The position numbers were made by a program, and so were the translations under genes. Below the pieces are notes generated by a model. It searched no databases. It was not told the DNA's origin and saw only the letters and a list, made by a program, of their open reading frames with translations. Below are positions 24,472 through 34,432 of a DNA stretch of 64,000 bases, in pieces. The DNA is taken from NCBI GenBank assembly GCA_029844215.1, contig CM056731.1, positions 80,124,992-80,188,991 on the forward strand, in the 5' to 3' direction. Numbering within the stretch: the first letter of the stretch is position 1; every line of letters starts with the position of its first letter. The DNA is from Przewalskia tangutica (lineage: Eukaryota > Streptophyta > Magnoliopsida > Solanales > Solanaceae).

Positions 24472-24950
24472 TATTATCACATGGACATGTCTACACCGAT
24501 GAGGGATTTCGGGGGCATGCGGTCATGTAGCGGGTTAAACTCCCGGTATTTTATTATTGTCACATGGGCATGTCTACACCGATGAGGGATTTCGGGGGCA
24601 TGTGGCCATTATTATTACTCCATGGGCTAGCTCCCCATGAAGACCTGTCTACACCGATGAGGAATTCCGGGGGCATGGTATATACGATTATTATTCCATG
24701 GGCTAGCTCTCCATGAAGACATGTCTACACCGATGAGGGATTCCTGGGGCATGATATATATATATATATGTATTGTATATGTGTACGCCGACAGTGAGGT
24801 AGGATGCCATTGGCGTGTCACATGGTTATATGTTACACTTACGGCTGCCGGCAGTGACGGAGGATCGCACGGGCTGGAGATATATATATGTATTGTATAT
24901 GTGTACGCCGACAGTGAGGTAGGATGCCACGGGCGCGTCACATGATTATG
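24472..24950 (+). repeat. Minisatellite cassette, LTR a
   Basis: The word TCTACACCGATGAGG recurs at about 24490, 24572, 24648 and 24723 (units of 82, 76 and 75 bases). Each unit carries TTCGGGGGCATG and, in later units, CCATGGGCTAGCTCCCCATG. A second pair of units with GTGTACGCCGACAGTGAGG follows at about 24780 and 24900. LTR b and LTR c hold longer or shorter versions. Confidence 0.88.
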
Positions 24951-25577
24951 ATTTATGTCATAGACTGCCGGCAGTGAGGAAGGAGTTCCACGGGCACGAG
25001 AACTTTGAGGGCGTAAGTCCCTGACTTGACATGACTGCTTATACATTGTGTACTGTAGTTTGGTTATCATACATGTCTCCTGCTTTATATAGACTATTAT
25101 GATTTCATTACAGTATTTTCAGTTTCACATACTTGGTACCTGTTGTACTGATCTCCTTCGGGGGGCTGCGTTCATGCCGCAGGTAGAGGTACATCGGTTG
25201 TGGATCCTCGTTCTTAGGATCACAGTTCAGCGTTTTGGGAAGCTCCGTTTCTCCGGAGGCTTATCTTTTGGTATAGTTCCCTATCATTGTAGGTACTTGT
25301 ATATTCAGGGGTATGGCGGGGCCCTGTCCCGTCATAGTTGTTATAAAAACTCTTAGAGGTATGTAGTACTGTTGTGGGCAGGGCTTGTAAAGGATATAAC
25401 TGTTCGAGTTTTGTAATATATGCAGAAAGGTGACCGTTTTGGTTAGCCTGTTTCTTATCTTATATATCTTGTTTCATGTCTAAGTTTTTATTTCCGCTTA
25501 TTTTCTCTGATGTTTTATCACTGGGGTGCCCGGGGTAAGGCACCAGTCGCGGGCCCGAGGTCGGGTCGTGACAAATG

Positions 25578-25598
25578 TGGTATCAGAGCAGTTAATCC
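25578..25598 (+). promoter_or_regulatory. Primer binding site, element 1 first internal region
   Basis: TGGTATCAGAGCAGTTAATCC, four bases after LTR a: the clean form of the plant initiator tRNA-Met PBS. Confidence 0.93.
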
Positions 25599-25635
25599 TC
25601 GGAAAGTGTCTACAGACCGTATCTAGTAGAGTCTT

Positions 25636-25669
25636 TATTATCGGCGTGTTGTGCACCACACCTACAATC
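25636..25669 (+). other. Leader hairpin with GTGCAC loop, element 1 first internal region
   Basis: Same position and loop as elsewhere, with two changes in the outer and inner arms (TATTAT and ACAATC), so the outer stem is weaker here. Confidence 0.5.
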
Positions 25670-25778
25670 AGGAGGCTATAGGATATTTAGGATTGGTTTT
25701 CATTCTTCTCACTCTGAGATCGTGCCTTAGAGCTGTGTTATAAGTTGGACTCCATCTGACGTATTCTTTTTACCAGTT

Positions 25779-27074
25779 ATGCCTCTACGCAAGGCAACCA
25801 GAGCCCAGAAGGGCAAGGCGTGAGAGGAGGCTGCGAGTAGAGCCTGAGAGGGTTGCGAGGGCACAGGCCCAGTCATCGCCCGATGTGGTGCTTCATACGG
25901 CGAGTTTTGCGATGCCGCCAGCCCCAGCAGAGTTTAGGGCGACAACGGTAGCTCACGAGGCCACGATGCACGAGACTTGATCCCATGGCCAGGAACAGAG
26001 GATATGGGTTACAAGGAGATGGCCCAGTTACTAGCTAAGATTGTGGCGAAGAATGAGGACAGACGTGAGGCAGCGGTTCCGGTTGTACCCGTAGTTCACC
26101 CTAGATCTGATAGTTTGAGACTTCGGGACTTTTTGAGTTGCAGTCCCCCAGAGTTCTATGGGTCGAGGACTGAGGATGATCCTCAGGAGTTTATCCGACA
26201 GTTGCAGCGGATCATGAGAGTGATCAAAGCCTCGGAGACAGAGTCGGTGGTATTGGCTACAAATCGGCTGCGTGATACTGCAGTCGACTGGTTTGATTCA
26301 TGGGAACTATCCCGGGGGGAGCATGCGCTTCCAGCTGTTTGGGACGAGTTCTCAGAGGTATTTCTTAGCCATTTCTTGCCTCCGCAGATGAGGAGGGCTC
26401 GGGCCGATAGATTTTTGATGTTGAGGCAGAACGGGCGGACGGTTCGGGAGTACAATGTAGAGTTTGACTCATTGGCTCGGTACGTCCCCGCGTTAGTGGA
26501 AGACATGGAGGACAGAGTGCACCGCTTTGTCACAGGGCTCGATGATTACTTAGCAGAGAGTTGCTCGGGTGTAGCTATTCAGCCGGGCATGGACATTGGC
26601 CGCATGCATGCTTATGCACTTGGGTGTGAGGAACGGAGAGGCCGACGGGTTGACAGATACCAGCAGAAGAAGGCCAGGACAGCAGGGTCCTTTGGTAACT
26701 TCGAGGCGAACCGCCTCAGCAACAGGCTGGTTATGCGCCTCCGCCAGTACAGAGTGGTCCTCGCGATCTTGGGGCGTTCGGGATGTTCGAGAGCGGTCGG
26801 GCTCGAGTTTCGAGGAGGAGGGTGTTAGCGGATGAAGCCACCCCTACCTCGATGTGGTAGACCCCATCTTGGGGAGTGTCGTACTATTTCGACAGCTTGT
26901 TATGCTTGCGGCCAACAGGGCCATTTGGCGAGAGACTGTCCGACCAGAGGTGGCACTGGTGGGATAGCACAGACTACGGGATCAGTTGTGGGTTCTTCAC
27001 CTTCCATAGCTAGGCAGGATGTTCATACACCGGCAGGCCACGGCAGAGGTCGCGGTGGAAGTTCCCAGTTTTAG
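25779..27074 (+). pseudogene. Gag with CCHC knuckle, element 1 (frameshifted)
   Basis: The best-preserved Gag of the gag-only elements. The start is the ATG at 25779 (MPLRKATRAQKG), but a TGA at 25821 stops it after 14 codons. From about 25977 a 283-codon frame holds the retrotransposon Gag core: SLRLRDFLSCSPPEFYG, then DDPQEFIRQLQRIMRVI, LPAVWDEFSEVFLSHFLPP, VREYNVEFDSLARY and DRVHRFVTGLDDYL. The frame shifts between about 26700 and 26830. A final frame (26832-27074) carries one zinc knuckle CX2CX4HX4C (CYACGQQGHLARDC) and ends GRGRGGSSQF. The natural end is TAG at 27072-27074. An extra C compared with element 5 causes that stop just where Pol would follow. Confidence 0.92.
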
Positions 27075-28040
27075 CGGTCCTTTGAACCGCCTATTTGATT
27101 TTCAGGTATATCCTTAACCCTCTAGAGACTAGTTTGTATTGATGTTATGATGATGTGTTAAGTGTTATGTTTGGATAGCATTGTAAAAAAAATATGATTT
27201 AGAAGCCTGGTTAGTGAAAAGGGTAAGTCTGGGGATGAGACAATTGTGAACCTTAGAATTTATAACAGTTGGGGACCTTAGATGTAAGGCCGTCATGAGT
27301 AAAAGATTTGGCGGGTGATCCTTGTCAAGTACTTGGTATGCGTGAACTGAATTTTGTGTGATAATTCCATGGGTGGTATGAGATGGAAGTGGTAGCTTTC
27401 ATGACGTGATATAGTAAGATTATTCCGGAGGGGGAACAAGAATTTGGCGAAATAGTGGGTCGGGTTGAGGCCAGATCACGGGTCAACCCGCAGCCCGAAA
27501 TGAGGTGAGGTAAATTTGTGGTGGTCCCGCCAGGTGGTAAGGTCACGAGGGTGCAAGGCCCAATTTTAGGTAACCATTGTACGAGTTCGTAGAGGCGTTC
27601 GACCAGAAGCGGGTCGTGAAGGCCGGGAATGGCCTTAGAGGAAATCGAAGCTAGTAAGGTGACCAGGTTGGATAGTAGAAACCCCAAGAGTTTGAAAGCA
27701 GAAGCGATGACTGAAATATGGTACGTGTAATAAAAAGAGTTCGGGTATACGAGAAGGTTATGACGAGTAAGAAAAGAAGCGAACATGTGTTAAGTGAATG
27801 GAAGTGATCATTTTTGTGAAGTGAAAGTGCGAAGAGAGTATCCTTTGGACCAGGAGGGAGAGTTATAGTGTTGTTATACACTTTAGAGGTGATTCCTTGT
27901 TGGCTTGGATTTGATTTTTGCGTGTATGTTATATTATGGCCATTGGTGGCATGATTGGTTTCGTAAGTATAGTAGTGAAGACTATACCGGCGCATGTGTG
28001 TTTTTTAGACTTAGAAGGAACATTCGGGATGAATGTTTCT
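27075..28040 (+). other. Post-gag junction and non-coding block, element 1
   Basis: Thirty bases after the gag stop the sequence reads TTTTCAG/GTATATCC, and the conserved block then runs to the purine tract. No protein-coding signal is convincing. A 153-codon open frame on the other strand (27325-27786) is not kept in the equivalent blocks. The 3' part holds AGTATAGTAGTGAAGACTATA near 27966, a short stem found in every element here. Confidence 0.7.
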
Positions 28041-28053
28041 AAGGGGGGAAGAA
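28041..28053 (+). promoter_or_regulatory. Polypurine tract before LTR b
   Basis: AAGGGGGGAAGAA abutting TGTTACACC of LTR b. Confidence 0.9.
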
Positions 28054-30963
28054 TGTTACACCCCGTAGTTCCAGGGCATGTATGTGAGGACGTACGTACA
28101 AGAATACGACATTTAGATTGGAAAGGAAGAAAGATGTGATTTTTTCGACGGAAAAGTTTCCGGGTTTTGTGAAGGAAAAAGGTTCGTTAATGGGAATTGG
28201 ATTCCCAGATTTGGTATTTGGACTTCTTGGATTATAATAAAATTATGGATTTTATTTTAGGAAATGATCACGTGGGGCCACGGGAGAAATTCTGGTTTTG
28301 TGGAACCACTTTGTTTTCGAGATTTTGGACATTATGGATATTTTTGGGAGATGAAATATTTTGTACGAGTTGGAGGGCGACACATGGCACCCCCATGTGG
28401 CCATGTGGCCATGTGGCCGATTGGTCTTGACACTTGGTCCTTGGACGTCTTTTGGGTGACATGTGGCTAGCCACATGTCTCAATTTTGTGGTGGACATAT
28501 GGTTGGTAGAATCGACACACACATGTCCCCAATCTACACCATACACATGCTTGAATCTTGGCCATTGAATGTCCTATAAATACCCCCTTAAGTTGCAAGA
28601 CTTCTTCATCACTTACTAAATATTTCTAAATCACAAAAATACTCCCCCTTTGTTGAGGTTCTCGGCCAACCCCCCCCCCCCCCCTTTGTGGAAAAACTTC
28701 TTCAAGTGTTATTATTATCCCAAATACCTTAGCCTAGTATCCCTAGTAGTATTCTAAAGAAATCCCAACATAAGAGCCCGGAAATACTACTTTATTCCTT
28801 TAGTCGCAAAATGAAACCCTAGGAAAATCTTCATAGTTGGATGAAGTGTTAAGAGAAGTTGTTTAGAATCTTCTAAGGGTTTCTTGGAGCGGGTTGGAGC
28901 GTAAGGAATTGGAGCTAAACGTTGCTCAGGATCGACTTATAAATCTTGGATAATTTTGGGCTTATCGAGGTAATGATTTTTATCCCCCTATTGTAATTGC
29001 AGATTACATGTTGTAGTAATGTATAGTAGAGTATACTATATGTAGAATGAATATTGAAAAGAATTGAATTGTATTTACATTGGACTGTATTTACAGTAGA
29101 CTTGTAGTATTATTGTGGGGTGTGCAATCCCCTTGGAGTTGTTGGCTTGGTAGCGGGCCTTGATATAGGAGGATATTTATGTGGTTGCGAGGGGGGAGGT
29201 GCTGCCCAATTTTCCGTAGAATAAGGAACCTTGTACTTAGAATATTCTACGAAGAGATCTAGAAGTTAATAGACGTTTTATGGCCATTATAGGTGGAAGT
29301 ACTACGAGTAGCGTATTCTACTTGAAGCATGGAAAAGGCTAGCAAGGTTATAGTACTTTGGAGCATTTTGCTAATTGTCGATAATCGTCGCGAGGTATGT
29401 GAACCTCTTCCTATCCTTTCTAGCATGATTGTTGTGAACTATGTAGTACGGTAGACGTACGTGTGCTAAACGAACTTGGTAGGTTTAAAACATAAAGTGT
29501 TATAATGGCTTTATGGGAAGTTGGTTATAACGACTTTATGTAGGTAAAAGAATAATTTGTTGATTTTAAAAGATAAGAGACTTGACTTATAATTGACCTG
29601 AATGGTGTTAAAAAGTGGATAAACCTCATTCGTGAGTAATGAGTACTTGGTCTTTAAAAGAATAAAGTTTTATTTGATTTCGGAAATGGGAATAACTATC
29701 GAACAAGCCATTGCAGCATTAATAAAGAAAAATGTAATGACAAATAATTATATTAAAACAAGTAGAATCTTCCATCTGCATAGAAGCTAAGATAAGACAA
29801 AATTGTATTACATTTTCTAGATCATGGCTGCGTTAATAAAATCTTTATAAACAAGTATTGATTTCTTGACATTCTAAAGTAAGGAGACTTAAAGTATTTT
29901 GAAAGTCATGTAACTTAATTTTGGGAAAAGAGAAGTAACTTGAGTTTAAAAGTATAAGTAACTTGTTTTCAAATATCGAACTTTTCTTGATGGAAAAATA
30001 TAAGTGGCTTGGTTTTAAAAGGTAGGAGTACCTTGATCTTAAGAGAGTTAGTTACTTGGGTTTTAAAAGTATACTTGACGTTGTTTTAAAAGTGTAAGCC
30101 ACTTGGTTTAAAGTACTTGATTTAAACATGAACGTGTTTGGTACTACGGATATTAGTATCGAGTTGTTTTTACGTAAAAAAAGATCTTTTTGAAAGAATT
30201 AAAGTACGTAGCACTTTAGGGTTAAAACCCGGATTGTTGGCATAAAATGGGAGTACTTGAGTTTATATAAATGGTGAATCAATTTACATGTTAATGAAAG
30301 TCTAAGAGTATGTGAACTTGCCTATGCTAGTTGTGATAGCCTTTGTTGTGCAAGTATTGTATTTCTATACCACCGCGTCTCTCGATGGAGGGTCGGCTGA
30401 CTTGTTGTGAACTTACTTGGACGTACCGGCAGTTACGGAGGATTCCACGGGTATGCTTCCATTGTTATTATCACATGGACATGTCTACATCGATGAGGGA
30501 TTCCGGGGGCATGTGGCCATGCAGCGGGTTACACTCCCGGTATATTATTATTCTCACATGGGCATGTCTACACCGATGAGGGATTCCGGGGTCATGTGGC
30601 CATTATTATTACTCCATGGGCTAGCTCCCCATGAAGACCTGTCTGTAGATGAGGATTAGGGGCATGTTATATACGATTATTACTCCATGGGATAGCTCCC
30701 CATGAAGACGTGTCTACACCGATGAGGGATTCCGGGGGCATGTTATATATACATATGTATTGTATATGTGTACGCCGACAGTGAGGTAGGATGCCACGGG
30801 CGCGTCACCTGGTTATATGTTACAACTACGGCTGCCGGAAGTGATGGAGGATTCTACGGGCAGGAGGTATATATATATATATTGTATATGTGTACGCCGA
30901 CAGTGAGGTAGGATGCCACGGGCGCGTCACATGAGTATGATTTGTGTCATAGACTGCCGGTAG
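28054..30963 (+). repeat. LTR b of element 1, left part
   Basis: Closely matches LTR a in order and sequence: TATA box at 28575-28582, C-run near 28668, hairpin near 29392, palindrome at 29491-29540, minisatellite with TCTACA-GATGAGG units at about 30483, 30567 and 30713. It breaks at the GGTAG target site (30959-30963), where element 2 is inserted, and resumes at 40126. Confidence 0.92.
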
Positions 30964-31354
30964 TGTTATACCCCGTATTTCCAGAGTATGTACGTGGGGA
31001 CGTACGTAGAAATTTTCGAACTACAAAGTGGCTTGGCCGAATTAATTTTGCTCACAACACCCGATTAGAGTCGTTTTTCGACGAAACGGTTTCACAGCGT
31101 TTGTTGGGAAAATTCCGGCTATGTCATATTTAATTTTTGCGGATTTTTACGAGAGACGAAACATTTTGGACCAACGGGAGGGTGACATGTCACCTCACAT
31201 TGGAAAGAGGTTAGACGGCCAAATGGCTAAGCTTGCGTTTTTGTGCTTGTTTGGTCAAGGGGAGTTGGTAGGATATTTGTGTGTGGTAAATCTTGGCCCT
31301 ACACTTGCACCACACTTGGCTCAATCTTGGCCATTGGTTGGCCTTGGCTTGTAC

Positions 31355-31536
31355 TATAAATACCCCCCCTCTTTGAAGACTTTCTTCATCCTAAAAATAT
31401 TTCTAAGTGTTAAATTCTCCCTCCCCTCTCTTGTGGTGTTCTCGTCCTAGCCTCCCTCTTTCCTTGGCAGAGCCCTCCCTGTGAAGGCCTTGTTGGCGAG
31501 AGTTCTACCCACTAGCCTAGTTGTCTCGTATAAATA
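31355..31536 (+). promoter_or_regulatory. Twin TATA boxes, 5' LTR of element 2
   Basis: TATAAATA at 31355-31362 and again at 31529-31536, both followed by a C-run, 174 bases apart. The 3' LTR repeats them at 37260-37267 and 37436-37443. Either could be the promoter; the second could also be a promoter relic from a duplication. Confidence 0.62.
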
Positions 31537-32363
31537 CCCCCCCTTTGTGGTATAGAAATACTCTCCAAAGTATTGTTATTATGTCCACATACCTTGGCCC
31601 AAATACCTTGTAGTATTCCAAGGTTATACTTATACAAGCCCGGAAAAATACCATTATACTTTCCCTCAGTCTTAAAAACGAAACCCTAAAGAAAAACCTT
31701 CATAGTCGGTTGAAGTGTTTAGTAGAAGTTGAGTAGAACTTCTAAGGGTTGTTTGGAGCGGTTTGGAGCACACGGAGTAGGAGCTAAACCTTGCTCAGGC
31801 GCGACATTAAACTTGGATAATTTTGGGCTTATCGAGGTAATTACTCGTCATACATTTGTAATTGGAAATTACATGTTGTTAGAATATATAGTTGAAGTAT
31901 ACTATATATAGAACTATACTTAGTATTGTGGCAATGTCTTTTGACTTAAGCCTGAAGAATTAAATGATGAATCAGTAATTACATAGATGTATACAGATGA
32001 GGCTTGTGTAGCATTCTTGTGTTGTAGAATTGTACTCGTCCAGGTTAGATGTGTTAACCCCGGTTGGCTTGATAGCGGCCTCGATAGAGGAGGAGATTTC
32101 TGTTGTGGCGGGGGAAGTCTTTGCCGAATTTTCTGTAGAAAGTTTTGCGATGTTAATAAGCGCCTTGTGGCCTTATAGGTTGAAGTACTACGTGTGGCGC
32201 GATTTACTTGGCTTGAGGAGTAGTCATTTGTTTGGGCGTTTTGCTATTAGTCGATACTCGTCGCGAGGTATGTGAACCTCTTCCTATCTCTTCTAGCATG
32301 ATATGTGTGAACTATGTATGCGGTGAGCGTCACGTGTGTTAAATGTATTTGATTGGTTTGAAA

Positions 32364-32413
32364 CATAAAGTGTTATAACGGCTTTATGGGAAGTTAGTTA
32401 TAACAGCTTTATG
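32364..32413. other. 50-bp double palindrome module, element 2
   Basis: CATAAAG (32364), GTTATAAC (32372-32379), CTTTATG (32382-32388), GTTATAAC (32397-32404), CTTTATG (32407-32413). It forms nested inverted repeats and also a direct duplication of GTTATAAC-N2-CTTTATG. Confidence 0.88.
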
Positions 32414-33339
32414 TAGATAAGAAAATACTTTGTGGGTTTTTTTAAAAAAAAAGGTAAATGATTTGTTTATAACTGGCTTGATGTGTGATAATAAAGAACT
32501 TGTAGTATTTCAAAAGATTTCTGAAATCGTTTTGAAAAGAAGAGTAATACTTGGTTTTCGAAAACTTAAGAGTTATACTAGCTTTATGGGAAGTTAGGTA
32601 TAACGGCTTAAGAATGTTTTACTGATTTCGGGAATCAGGATGTGTATCGACAAACCACTGCAGCGTTAATAAAAGGAAGTGTTTTGAATAATTAAGTATC
32701 ATTAAAACCAGTAGAAACTTCCATCTGCATAGAAGCTAAGATGAGACAAAATGATATTTCATTTCCTAGATCATGGCTGCTGTAATAAGATTGTTATAAA
32801 CAAGAATAAACTACTCACACGTGTGGCATATGTTTCTTAAATTGTTTTAAGGGATTAAAACTACGAACTATGAAACCTTTCTAAAGTAAGAGGCTTGAGT
32901 AATTGAAAGTAGGCAAACTGGAACTTAGGAAAAGAACGTTGTTACTTGATTTTAAAAGGAAAGTGTTCTGGTTTACTTAATAATGTGAATCACTCTAGTT
33001 TTATACTACGGGTATCGGGTGACTTTTATAAAAGGAATGTATCTCTTTTAAAAGGACTTAACGTACATAGTACTTAGGGTTAAAACCCGGACTATGATAT
33101 AAAATGGAAGTACCTTGAGTTGTGTGTAACTTGCCTATGCTTGTTGTTGTGTAACTTGCCTATGCTTGCTGTTGTGTAGCTCGCCTATGCTTGTTGAGAT
33201 AGCATTTGTTGTGCAAGTGTTGATATCAGGTGACTCTTTGAGAAAGAATGGATCTTTTTATGAAAGTTTAGAGGTATGGTAATTTGCTTGAGCTTGCTTG
33301 TGATAGCACGGTTGCGTGATATATTGTTATTGTGGTTAC

Positions 33340-33625
33340 ATGGACATGCCTACACCGATCTTTGTATTCAGGGGCATGTGGCCATGCGGCGGGTTGATTA
33401 CCGATATATGGTTATTCTTGTTCCATGGGCGTGTCTACCGTCTTTGTATTCAGGGGCATGTGGCGTGCGGCAGGGTTGACCACCCAGTATATTGTTGTTG
33501 AGGTTACATGGGCATGTCTACACCGATGCTGTATTCCGGGGGCATGTGGCCATGCGGCCTTGTCATTATTGTTGCGTCATGGACATGTCTACACGTCTTT
33601 GTATTAGGGGCATGCGGCCATGATG
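33340..33625 (+). repeat. Minisatellite cassette, 5' LTR of element 2
   Basis: Four units of about 75-87 bases built on CATGTCTACACCG, TTTGTATTCAGGGGCATG and TGGCCATGCGGC, at about 33346, 33435, 33517 and 33590. The sister LTR has the same units at about 39235-39510 with small differences. Confidence 0.85.
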
Positions 33626-34233
33626 CGAACATGATGGATGTTGTGGCGTGAGTCCGTGGTTATATTAGAGTGGTGACTTTGAGGGCGTGAGTCACTGACT
33701 TGACTGATTTTATGTTTAGTACTGTATTTTGGTTATCATACATGTATCCTGCTTTTTAGTCTATTATGATTTCATTTACGGTATTTCTGATTTCACATAC
33801 TTGGTACTGTTATCGACCTCCTTGGGGCTGCGTTCATCTGCATGGTAGAATACATCGATCGTTGATCCGCTCTTAGGATCACCGCTCAGCGTATTGGGAA
33901 GCTCCGTTTCTCGGAGGCTTATCTTTTGGTATGTTTCCACTGAGTCGTAGGTTCTTGTACATTCGAGGGTATGGCGGGGCCACTGTCCGTCATAGTTGTT
34001 GTATAAATCTTAGAGTGCATGCTTGTTGTAGGCGGGGTTTGTAAAAAGGATAAGCGTTGGGCTTTTATATATATATATCTTGAAGGCAATTGTTTGGTTG
34101 GCCTGTTTATTTAGTATGTCTCTCATTTCATGTTTAAAGTTTTTTATTTCCGCTGGTTTTCTCTGATGTTGGATCACTAGGGTGCCCGGGGTAAGGCACC
34201 AGTCACGGGCTCGGATTTCGGGGTGTGACAAAG

Positions 34234-34254
34234 TGGTATCAGAGCGATTAATCC
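34234..34254 (+). promoter_or_regulatory. Primer binding site, element 2
   Basis: TGGTATCAGAGC followed by GATTAATCC, three bases after the LTR; one base differs in length from the copy at 25578. Confidence 0.92.
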
Positions 34255-34289
34255 TCGGAAGGTGTCTGAACCGTGTCTAGTAGAGTCTT

Positions 34290-34323
34290 GATTATCGGTG
34301 TGTTGTGCACCACATCTATAATC
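34290..34323 (+). other. Leader hairpin with GTGCAC loop, element 2
   Basis: Outer arms GATTAT (34290-34295) and ATAATC (34318-34323), a three-base internal loop on each side, inner arms TGTG (34299-34302) and CACA (34311-34314), and a TT-GTGCAC loop. It lies 36 bases after the PBS. Confidence 0.6.
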
Positions 34324-34432
34324 AGGAGGCTGCAGGACATTTAGGGTTGGTTTCCATTCTTCTCATTCTGAGATCGTGCCTTAGAGCTGTGTTGTAAGTT
34401 GGACCCCTCTGACGTATTTCATTTTCACGATT

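Larger units (their letters stand above)
22062..25573 (+). repeat. LTR a of element 1 (3512 bp)
   Basis: Starts TGTTACACCCCGTAGTTAC and ends GGTCGGGTCGTGACA. Contents in order: TATAAATA box at 22580-22587, an 18-base C-run near 22674, the splice-donor-like hairpin near 23395, the double palindrome at 23495-23545, the inverted pair around 23730 and 23815, the minisatellite at 24472-24950, and the conserved 3' end with GGGGGCTGCGTTCATG near 25158. It is close to LTR b throughout. Confidence 0.93.
30964..34230 (+). repeat. 5' LTR of element 2
   Basis: Starts TGTTATACCCCGTATTTCC and ends TCGGATTTCGGGGTGTGACA. It carries two TATA boxes, the double palindrome at 32364-32413, a second weaker palindrome near 32570-32610, three 25-bp-type units near 33125-33205, and a minisatellite at about 33340-33625. 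Confidence 0.94.

Noticed and set aside
24756..24772. TATATATA microsatellite as a promoter
   Set aside because: It is a short, length-variable dinucleotide run inside the minisatellite, far from the LTR promoter position.
24627..25070. 147-codon open frame on the minus strand of LTR a
   Set aside because: It lies across the LTR minisatellite; it is not kept in LTR b, which is nearly the same sequence.
25578..25598. tRNA-like sequence
   Set aside because: It is only the short PBS complementary to a tRNA 3' end; no tRNA fold surrounds it.
27325..27786. 153-codon antisense frame with membrane-like residues
   Set aside because: The equivalent block at 41400-41880 is similar in bases, but the frame is broken, so it is unlikely to be a gene.
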